Program-made: the position numbers and the translations under genes
In this document: positions 58,177 through 64,000 of the stretch, in pieces
Numbering within the stretch: the stretch's first letter is position 1
Layout of the letters: each line of letters begins with the position of its first letter
The notes under the pieces: generated by a model
The model's database searches: none
Told to the model about the DNA's origin: nothing
The model's input: only the letters and a program-made list of their open reading frames with translations
Origin: Leisingera coralii
Lineage (GTDB): Bacteria > Pseudomonadota > Alphaproteobacteria > Rhodobacterales > Rhodobacteraceae
Length of the DNA: 64,000 nucleotides
Reading direction: 5' to 3'
Assembly: GCF_049056525.1 (NCBI RefSeq)
Contig: NZ_JBHUPT010000062.1
Coordinates: forward strand, 1 to 64,000

Positions 58177-59499
58177 TTACTTGTTCCGCTTCAGCCGGAG
58201 GTTCGCGAAGTAATCCGTGCGCCGCTTCAGTTCGCGCTCAAACCCGCGCTCGACCGGCTGATACAGCACCGGCCGCTTCACCCCGTCGGGGAAGTAGTTC
58301 TGGCCGGAGAACCCGTCCTCGGCGTCATGGTCATAGGCATAGCCGTCGCCGTAGCCCTGCTCCGCCATCAGCTTGGTCGGCGCGTTCAGGATGTGCTTGG
58401 GCGGCGGCGCGCTGCCGGTTTGCTTGGCCAGCCGCCGGGCGGCCTTGATGCCGACATAGACCGCATTGGATTTCGGTGCCAGCGCCAGGTAGACTGCGGC
58501 ATTGGCCAGCGCCAGCTCACCCTCCGGGCTGCCGAGGCGCTCATAGGTCTGCCAGGCATTGAGGCAGACGGTATTGGCCTGCGGATCGGCCATGCCGATG
58601 TCCTCGGTCGACATCATTGTCAGGCGCCGGGCCAGGAAGCGGGGATCCTCGCCGCCTTCCAGCATCCGCGCCAGCCAGTACAGCGCCGCATCCGGGTCGG
58701 AGCCGCGGATCGATTTGTGCAGCGCCGAGATCAGGTTGTAATGCTCGTCGCCGGACTTGTCGAACTTGGCCGCGCGGCGCATCAGCCGGTTAGACAGCGC
58801 TTCGCGCCCCAAGGGCGCCTCCACCTTCCAGGCCGCGACCTGTTCAATCAGGTTGAGCAGCGCCCGGCCGTCGCCATCCGCCATCTCATGCAGCGCATCG
58901 CGGGCATCGCCACTCAGCGGCAGGGCGCGGCCCAGCTCCTTCTCGGCGCGCTGGGTGAGGCGTTCGAGATCGGCCAGAGACAGCCGCTCCAGCACCAGCA
59001 CTTGCGAGCGGCTGAGCACAGCGGCGTTCAGCTCAAACGAGGGGTTCTCGGTTGTCGCCCCGACCAGAAGGATGGTGCCATCCTCCATATGCGGCAGGAA
59101 GCCGTCCTGCTGGGCCTTGTTGAACCGGTGGATCTCGTCGACGAAAAGCAGTGTGCCCTGGCCGTTCTGGCGGCGGATCTTGGCTGCCTCGAACACCTTG
59201 CGCAGCTCCGGCACCCCGGTGAAGATCGCCGAGATCTGCACGAAATGCAGATCCGTCTCCTTGGCCAGCAGCCGCGCGATGGTGGTCTTGCCAACGCCCG
59301 GCGGCCCCCAGAAGATCAGCGACGACAAGGACCCCGAGGCCAGCATCACACCCAGCGGCGCCTCCGGCCCCAGCACCTGGGCCTGGCCGATAACCTCGCC
59401 CAGCGACTGCGGCCGCAGCCGGTCGGCCAGCGGCCGGTTGGGCGCGGGCTGCTGCGGATCGCTGTCCGCCGTTGCGGGGCTGCCGAACAGATCTGACAT
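58177..59499 (-). CDS. rarA: Replication-associated recombination protein A (AAA+ ATPase)
   Basis: A 440-residue RarA/MgsA ATPase related to clamp loaders. It has the N-terminal PLADRLRPQSLGEVIGQAQV, Walker A WGPPGVGKTTIAR, Walker B LLFVDEIHRFNKAQQ, sensor 1 VGATTENPSFELN and a C-terminal tetramerization region containing HYNLISALHKSIRGSDPDAA. It acts at stalled replication forks. Its start overlaps the stop of the protease gene by one base. Confidence 0.96.
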   Translation of the reverse strand: MSDLFGSPATADSDPQQPAPNRPLADRLRPQSLGEVIGQAQVLGPEAPLGVMLASGSLSSLIFWGPPGVGKTTIARLLAKETDLHFVQISAIFTGVPELRKVFEAAKIRRQNGQGTLLFVDEIHRFNKAQQDGFLPHMEDGTILLVGATTENPSFELNAAVLSRSQVLVLERLSLADLERLTQRAEKELGRALPLSGDARDALHEMADGDGRALLNLIEQVAAWKVEAPLGREALSNRLMRRAAKFDKSGDEHYNLISALHKSIRGSDPDAALYWLARMLEGGEDPRFLARRLTMMSTEDIGMADPQANTVCLNAWQTYERLGSPEGELALANAAVYLALAPKSNAVYVGIKAARRLAKQTGSAPPPKHILNAPTKLMAEQGYGDGYAYDHDAEDGFSGQNYFPDGVKRPVLYQPVERGFERELKRRTDYFANLRLKRNK

Positions 59500-60890
59500 C
59501 AGAGCCGGAACCTCAAAGACATGTGGCGGCCGCGCCGGTTCAGATCCAGCTGGATCCAGCGGCCGCTGCCCGCGAGAATTGCATAAACGTCATCGGTGCC
59601 GGCCACTGCCTGGCCATTGACCGCCAGCAGCTGGTCGCCCGCCTGCACGCCGCCGCGTCCGGCATAAGGCCCGGGATCGGTGACCACCACGCCTTCCGCC
59701 GACAAGGGCAGCCCCAGGCGGCTGATCACCTGCGGATTGATCCGGGCCACGGTCAGCCCGGGCAGCGCGGTCTTCTCATCCAGCTGCACCGGGTTGGCGG
59801 GCGGCTGATCGGGAGCCGTGATCATCGGCACCTCGATCTCCTGCCGCGCGCCGCCGCGCAGGCGGGTGATGACGGACATATCCCCAAGCCCCGCCACCGA
59901 CATGCGGAACACCATCTCGGACGGCGAATTCACCACCTCGCCATCCACATGGGTGATCACGTCACCCACCCTGAAACCGGCCTTGGCAAAGGGGCTCTCG
60001 CGGTGCAGGTCGGAGATCACCATCCCTTCCGGCACATCCATCCCCAGGGAGGCCGCCAGATCCGCATCCACCGGCTGCCCGGCCATGCCGGCCCAGGGGC
60101 GCTGGAACTCTTCCGCGCCGTTTCGGGCCTGATTGACGAACTCCCGCACCAGGTTGGCGGGAATGGCAAAGCCGATGCCGTTGGAGCCGCCGGAGCGCGA
60201 CAGGATGCGGGTGTTGATGCCAATGAGGTCGCCATTGACGTCGATCAGCGCGCCGCCGGAGTTGCCCGGGTTGATCGGCGCGTCGGTCTGGATGTAGTAG
60301 CCAAAACCGTCGCCCGCCCCCATGCCGGTGCGCGCAAGGCCCGAGATGATGCCGCTGCTGACGGTCTGGCCGACCCCGAACGGGTTGCCGATCGCCAGCG
60401 CCAGCTCACCCACCTCCACCTGGTCGCTGTCGCGCAGCGTCAGGAACGGCAGGTCCTCGGCCGCCTCCAGCTGCAGGATCGCCAGGTCGCTGGCCTTGTC
60501 GCCCAGGATCACCCGCGCATTGTATTCGCGCCGGTCCGCGGTCACCACGCGGATTTCGGTGGCACTGCCGACGACGTGGTAGTTGGACACCACGATGCCA
60601 TCCGCCGACAGGATCACGCCCGAGCCGAGCGAGTTCTCCACCCGCGGCTGCGGCTGGGCAAAGCCGCGGAAGAAATCGTCGAAGAACGGATCGTTCATGA
60701 ACGGCGAGCGGCGGCGCTGCTGCACCTGGCGCACCACCTTGGCATAGATGTTCACCACCGCCGGCGCCGCCTCCTTGACCAGCGGCGCAAACCCCAGCGC
60801 AATCTCCGCCCGGCTCTGCGGCACCCGTGTTTCGGCGGCGGCAGGCAGGGCGAGAACAATGGCAAGGGCGGTCAAGGCAGGACGGAACAT
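59499..60890 (-). CDS. DegP/DegQ family periplasmic serine protease
   Basis: A 463-residue Do-type protease. A signal peptide (MFRPALTALAIVLALPAAAE) is followed by the trypsin-like domain with the catalytic triad His105 (VSNYHVVGS), Asp135 (ASDLAIL) and Ser211 (NPGNSGGALID). Two PDZ domains follow (PEGMVISDLHRESPFAKAGF and VVTDPGPYAGRGGVQAGDQL). It degrades or refolds misfolded envelope proteins. TGGAGAG precedes the ATG at 60890. Confidence 0.95.
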   Translation of the reverse strand: MFRPALTALAIVLALPAAAETRVPQSRAEIALGFAPLVKEAAPAVVNIYAKVVRQVQQRRRSPFMNDPFFDDFFRGFAQPQPRVENSLGSGVILSADGIVVSNYHVVGSATEIRVVTADRREYNARVILGDKASDLAILQLEAAEDLPFLTLRDSDQVEVGELALAIGNPFGVGQTVSSGIISGLARTGMGAGDGFGYYIQTDAPINPGNSGGALIDVNGDLIGINTRILSRSGGSNGIGFAIPANLVREFVNQARNGAEEFQRPWAGMAGQPVDADLAASLGMDVPEGMVISDLHRESPFAKAGFRVGDVITHVDGEVVNSPSEMVFRMSVAGLGDMSVITRLRGGARQEIEVPMITAPDQPPANPVQLDEKTALPGLTVARINPQVISRLGLPLSAEGVVVTDPGPYAGRGGVQAGDQLLAVNGQAVAGTDDVYAILAGSGRWIQLDLNRRGRHMSLRFRL

Positions 60891-61000
60891 GGGCTCTCCA
60901 GCAGCTGTTGCCCGAAGGATATGCGGAGTGCGCTGGCGGAATGCAAGACGGGAGCGCACCAGGGGGCGGAGGGGCGCTGCCCCGCAGGCCGGGCAGAAAA

Positions 61001-61056
61001 GGGGCGCTGCCCCTCTTGGCCTGACGGCCAATTCACCCCGGGATATTTCCGGCCAG
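61001..61056. repeat. Dispersed GC-rich palindromic repeat, copy 2
   Basis: It matches copy 1 at 47655-47712 in order and orientation, differing at a few bases and short gaps (TGACGGCC for the CCCTGGGCC segment, ATATTTCC for GTATTTTGG). An extra GGGGCGCTGCCCC lies just upstream at 60971. It sits between the protease and dioxygenase genes. Confidence 0.7.
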
Positions 61057-61078
61057 ATGAAGGAAGGGCCGGCAGGGC

Positions 61079-62128
61079 TCAGTCCAGCGGCGCGTGCAGC
61101 CTGGTGCCCTTGGTGATGATCCCGCCGCGGCTGCCGGGGGTGATGCTGCCGTAGCGCTGCTTGAAGCACTCCGGCAGTTCCCGGTCGCCCTCCGGCGACA
61201 GCCACAGACGGAACAGGTGGCGGCGGCGCGCGGGCTCCGGCCAGTCGGCAAAGCCGGTGCGGTCATGCAGCTGGGAGTGGTTGTAGACAAACTGCATGTC
61301 CCCTGGCTGCAGCCGCATGGTCAGATGCAGCGCCGGGTCATTGGCCAGCGCGTCGAACATGTCGAGCGCCGCCACATGCTCCGGCGTCAGCCGCATCGCT
61401 TCGGGGAACCGCTGGGCGCTGTCGATATACTGGCGCTGGTAGAACACGGTGAGCCTGCCCTCGTGCCAGCTGAGCGGCGGGATGGTCATGAAGGGCTGCA
61501 TTCCCTCCGGCACCTCGCCGCGGCGGTCGGTGGCGATCGGGTCGAACAGCCGCGCCAGCAGGTCCGGGCATTCGGCGCGCATCCGGTTATAGATCGCCTC
61601 GGCGCTGACCAAGAGCGAATCGCCGCCCTCCTTCGCCGCCTGCAGGCACAAGAGGCCCACCACATCGGCGCTGTCGGTGTGAAAGGTCTGGCGTGCATGG
61701 GTCTGGTAGATGCGGGTGTTGGGGTCATTGGCATCGGCGCCAATGTCGCGCACATGGCCCAGGATATGGCCCGCCGCATTCTGCGAGCGTGCAGAGCCCA
61801 GATGCGCCCCCACGCCGCAGAAGATGGCGGCGGCCATTTCCTGGCTATAGCCCGCCACCGGCAGGCCGCGCAGCACCTCGAACCCGATGCCGTGCAGCAG
61901 CTTGTCCTTCAGCGCCGCCAGATGGGCGGCAAAGCGGGTCAGCGGAAAATCCGCCTTGGTGATTTCACCGATGTCGCGGCCCAGGCTCAGGTAGTGGCGT
62001 GCGGCCTGTTCCAGGTCGGCGATGTCCTCCGGCACCAGCTGCACCAGCCAGCGCCCGGGATGCGCCTGCATCTCCGTGCCGGTCCATGCCGCCGGGCCTT
62101 CGATCCGTTCAGGCATTTGTTCCAGCAT
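61079..62128 (-). CDS. TauD/TfdA family Fe(II)/2-oxoglutarate-dependent dioxygenase
   Basis: A 349-residue non-heme iron dioxygenase. The His-x-Asp metal motif lies in FHTDSADVVGLL, the second His in ARRRHLFRLW, and the 2-oxoglutarate-binding Arg follows. YNHSQLHDRTGF is a further conserved loop. Members act on taurine, carnitine precursors, amino acids and herbicides; the substrate here is not known. It stands alone between the repeat and the DAHP synthase gene. Confidence 0.85.
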   Translation of the reverse strand: MLEQMPERIEGPAAWTGTEMQAHPGRWLVQLVPEDIADLEQAARHYLSLGRDIGEITKADFPLTRFAAHLAALKDKLLHGIGFEVLRGLPVAGYSQEMAAAIFCGVGAHLGSARSQNAAGHILGHVRDIGADANDPNTRIYQTHARQTFHTDSADVVGLLCLQAAKEGGDSLLVSAEAIYNRMRAECPDLLARLFDPIATDRRGEVPEGMQPFMTIPPLSWHEGRLTVFYQRQYIDSAQRFPEAMRLTPEHVAALDMFDALANDPALHLTMRLQPGDMQFVYNHSQLHDRTGFADWPEPARRRHLFRLWLSPEGDRELPECFKQRYGSITPGSRGGIITKGTRLHAPLD

Positions 62129-62266
62129 GCTGTCCTCCCCGCTGCGGCGCCTCTGCCCCAAAGATGCGGAAGACGCGGCGGCATGCAACAGAAACTGCCA
62201 CCGCCCTCTCCCTCTTGCCGCCGGGAAGAGAGGCACGCGCCGCAAGGCGCGCGCCCGGTTCATGCC

Positions 62267-63346
62267 TCAGGCCTCCGCCAGGTCCTGCTGGGCGGCGGCT
62301 GCACGGCGCGCCTCTACCGCCTCGGCCAGATGTTCCAGCTCGGTGACCGTGTCTTCCCAGCCGAGGCAGCCGTCGGTGATCGACTGGCCATAGGTCAGCT
62401 CCCCCTTGCCCAGATCCTGGCGGCCCGCCACCAGGTGGCTTTCGATCATCACGCCGGTGATGCGGGTGTCGCCGCCTGCGATCTGGCCCGCCACGTCGCG
62501 CAGCACCGCGGGCTGCTTCATAGGATCCTTGCCGCTGTTGGCGTGGCTGGCGTCGATCATCACATGGCCGCGGATGCCGTCCTTTTCCGCCAGCTTGCAG
62601 GCCGCATCGACCGAAGCCGCGTCATAGTTGGTGCCGCCGCCGCCGCGCAGGATCACATGGCAGTCCGGATTGCCGCTGGTGGCCGCAATCGCCGCGCGGC
62701 CGGATTTGGCCAGCGCCATGAAATGATGCGGATGGGCGGCCGAGCGCACCGCGTCCACCGCGATCTGCACATTGCCGCGGGTGCCGTTCTTGAAGCCGAC
62801 CGGGCAGCTGAGGCCGGAGGCCATCTCGCGGTGGATCTGGCTTTCGGTGGTGCGGGCGCCGATGGCGGCCCAGGCGACCAGGTCGGAGATGTACTGCGGC
62901 ACCGCGGTGTCCAGGAACTCGGTCCCCACGGGCAGGCCGAGGGCGTTGATGTCCAGGCACAGGCGGCGCGCCAGGCCCAGCCCTTCGTTGATGCGGAAGG
63001 AGCCGTCGAGGCCGGGGTCGTTGATCAGCCCCTTCCAGCCGCTGATGGTGCGGGGCTTCTCGAAGTAGACCCGCATCACGATCTCCAGCTGGCCGGCGAG
63101 CCGTTCCCGCAGCGGCGCCAGACGCCGGGCATAGTCCATCGCCGCCTTGGGGTCGTGGACGGAACAGGGGCCGACAACGGCGATCACCCGGTCGTCGCGG
63201 CCATGCAGCACATCCTGGATCGCGGTGCGGCTCGCCAGCACGGTATCGGTGGCCGCCGCGGTGCTGGGCAGCTGCGCAGCAAGATCCTCGGGCGAGATCA
63301 GTTCCTGCATGCCGGTGATGCGGAGGTTTTCGGTCTGGGGTGTCAT
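62267..63346 (-). CDS. aroG: 3-deoxy-7-phosphoheptulonate synthase, class I (AroG/F/H-type)
   Basis: A 359-residue DAHP synthase, the entry enzyme of aromatic amino-acid biosynthesis. It has VVGPCSVHDPKAAMDYARRL, RVYFEKPRT, GWKGLINDPGLDGSF, GARTTESQIHREMASGLSCP and HANSGKDPMKQP, with metal-binding Cys, His, Glu and Asp in place. AAGGAAG precedes the ATG. Upstream a short aromatic-rich leader peptide and a terminator suggest control by transcription attenuation. Confidence 0.96.
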   Translation of the reverse strand: MTPQTENLRITGMQELISPEDLAAQLPSTAAATDTVLASRTAIQDVLHGRDDRVIAVVGPCSVHDPKAAMDYARRLAPLRERLAGQLEIVMRVYFEKPRTISGWKGLINDPGLDGSFRINEGLGLARRLCLDINALGLPVGTEFLDTAVPQYISDLVAWAAIGARTTESQIHREMASGLSCPVGFKNGTRGNVQIAVDAVRSAAHPHHFMALAKSGRAAIAATSGNPDCHVILRGGGGTNYDAASVDAACKLAEKDGIRGHVMIDASHANSGKDPMKQPAVLRDVAGQIAGGDTRITGVMIESHLVAGRQDLGKGELTYGQSITDGCLGWEDTVTELEHLAEAVEARRAAAAQQDLAEA

Positions 63347-63391
63347 GTTTCAGCTTCCTTGGCGGGGGGCCCTGGGCGCTGCGGCGGAGAC

Positions 63392-63421
63392 AAAAAAACC
63401 GCCTGCAGCTTGCGGGCGGTT
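63392..63421 (-). terminator. Intrinsic terminator in the aroG leader (attenuator)
   Basis: On the minus strand AACCGCC and GGCGGTT close a stem with extra inner pairing around the CTGCAGCTTGC segment. Seven Ts follow at 63398-63392. It lies between the leader peptide stop and the aroG start, so it would abort transcription when aromatic amino acids are plentiful. Confidence 0.75.
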
Positions 63422-63454
63422 GGGTGGTATCCTGGTGCGTTCCGATGTCCTAAC

Positions 63455-63532
63455 TCAGAATGCGCTGACCCCTCCGTCCGCCATGTGGCGCGGATAAAAG
63501 AAATACCAGAATGCGGCATAGGTACGGGTCAT
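63455..63532 (-). CDS. Aromatic-rich leader peptide controlling aroG
   Basis: A 25-codon reading frame starts MTRTYAAFWYFFYP (its first 14 residues). Of residues 5-13, seven are Tyr, Phe or Trp: Y5, F8, W9, Y10, F11, F12, Y13. The last residues include MADGG and end in Phe before TGA. It lies 108 bases upstream of aroG on the same strand and is followed by a terminator. The hairpin pair suggested is region 1:2, CGCC and GGCG around ACAT (the R15-H16 codons and just after). Alternatively region 2 (GCGGACGG) pairs with the terminator 5' arm (CCGCCCGC). Ribosome stalling at the aromatic codons would free region 2, block the terminator and allow aroG expression. Confidence 0.85.
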   Translation of the reverse strand: MTRTYAAFWYFFYPRHMADGGVSAF

Positions 63533-63627
63533 GGGCCGGACGCTAGCGGAGATTCGCCCCCCTGTCACCCCGGAAAATGGCAGCAGGCCCTCCGCGCGGG
63601 AGGGCCTGCATCACGTGCCGGGGCGGA

Positions 63628-64000
63628 TCAGAAATCCTGCCAGAGGTCGCGGGCAGCATTGCCCTCTGCCGCGGGCACGGCTGCGGCGGGCGCCGGGCTG
63701 GCCTCGATCTCCCAGTCATCGCCGCCGTGGGCAGACGGCGCTGGCGCCGCAGGGGCCGCAGGCGCGGCGGCGCTGCCGTCCACCTGGAAGCGCGCCACCA
63801 GTTCGGCGAGTTTCACGGCGTCGGTGTTCAGCATGTGGCCTGCCGCGGTGGCCTCCTCCACCATCGCCGCGTTCTGCTGGGTCACCTGATCCAGCTGGGT
63901 CACGCCGGTGTTGATCTCATGCAGGCCGGTGGACTGCTCCTCCGCCCCTTCGGCGATCTCCGACACCAGCTGCGAGATATGGCTGACCCGGCCGACGATC
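63628..64000 (-). CDS. Methyl-accepting chemotaxis protein, C-terminal part (gene continues past the window)
   Basis: The 3' end of a chemoreceptor gene, open to the window edge. The visible 123 residues start IVGRVSHISQLVSEIAEGAE, with helical methylation-type region EEQSTGLHEINTGVTQLDQV and QNAAMVEEATAAG. An Ala/Pro-rich linker ends in DLWQDF. The last five residues, LWQDF, match the W-x-x-F pattern of C-terminal pentapeptides that tether CheR/CheB. The sensing domain lies outside the window. Confidence 0.9.
   Translation of the reverse strand, partial: IVGRVSHISQLVSEIAEGAEEQSTGLHEINTGVTQLDQVTQQNAAMVEEATAAGHMLNTDAVKLAELVARFQVDGSAAAPAAPAAPAPSAHGGDDWEIEASPAPAAAVPAAEGNAARDLWQDF

Noticed and set aside
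61094..63889. 931-codon plus-strand frame over tauD-like and aroG genes
   Set aside because: Antisense shadow; the minus-strand genes are full-length recognised families.
1..64000. CRISPR array
   Set aside because: No regularly spaced direct repeats were seen anywhere in the window.

Overview
The window looks like alphaproteobacterial chromosome from the Roseobacter group of the Rhodobacteraceae (Leisingera/Phaeobacter/Ruegeria-like). The reasons are the high GC content, the rpmH-rnpA-yidD ... yidC-MOSC-ysxC-argB gene order, the aapJQMP amino-acid transporter, an ATP12 chaperone, and many TRAP transporters with GntR regulators. The genus is an inference from gene content and style.

Left backbone (about 0.7-6.1 kb): tRNA-Arg(ACG), an orphan sensor kinase, a flavoprotein disulfide-reductase-like enzyme paired with a TVP38/TMEM64 membrane protein, then rpmH, rnpA and yidD. 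These are followed by two gene remnants, a frameshifted DUF3833-like gene and the first ~45 codons of a ttcA gene.

Cargo block (about 6.14-38.7 kb): roughly 32.6 kb of catabolic and transport genes lies between the 5' stub of ttcA and its 3' stub (38737-38940, same strand). An intact but clearly diverged ttcA sits in reverse orientation at the right end of the block. The cargo has four parts. (1) A TRAP transporter, a racemase-superfamily protein, GntR, a hydantoinase-like enzyme, a serine/aspartate-glyoxylate-type aminotransferase, a second GntR and a hydratase-family enzyme. (2) An arylmalonate-decarboxylase/maleate-isomerase-family protein, a second TRAP transporter and an amidase. (3) A histidine kinase, a LuxR-type regulator, a secreted GlcG/HbpS-like protein and a secreted ankyrin protein. 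(4) A ten-gene operon with an Opp-type ABC importer, a flavin reductase, three amidohydrolases and an MFS exporter, opposite a divergent GntR regulator with GTATAC palindromes between them. The common theme is uptake and hydrolysis of amides, ureides or N-heterocycles. No integrase or transposase is visible.

Right backbone (about 39-64 kb): an EAL phosphodiesterase with a degenerate GGDEF domain, yidC, a MOSC protein, ysxC, a DUF2946-like protein and a PepSY protein. Then come an SDR, argB, a sterol-desaturase-family protein, a ferredoxin-like protein, a SixA-type phosphatase, a DUF411 protein and the aapJQMP operon with a terminator between aapJ and aapQ. The rest is an atp12/HAD/rlu/crcB/rarA/degP-type run, a TauD-family dioxygenase, an aroG-type DAHP synthase, and the 3' end of a chemoreceptor gene. 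The DAHP synthase gene has an apparent transcription-attenuation leader: a 25-residue peptide packed with Phe, Tyr and Trp codons, followed by competing hairpins and an intrinsic terminator.

The two best leads are the ttcA replacement island and the aromatic leader-peptide attenuator upstream of aroG.
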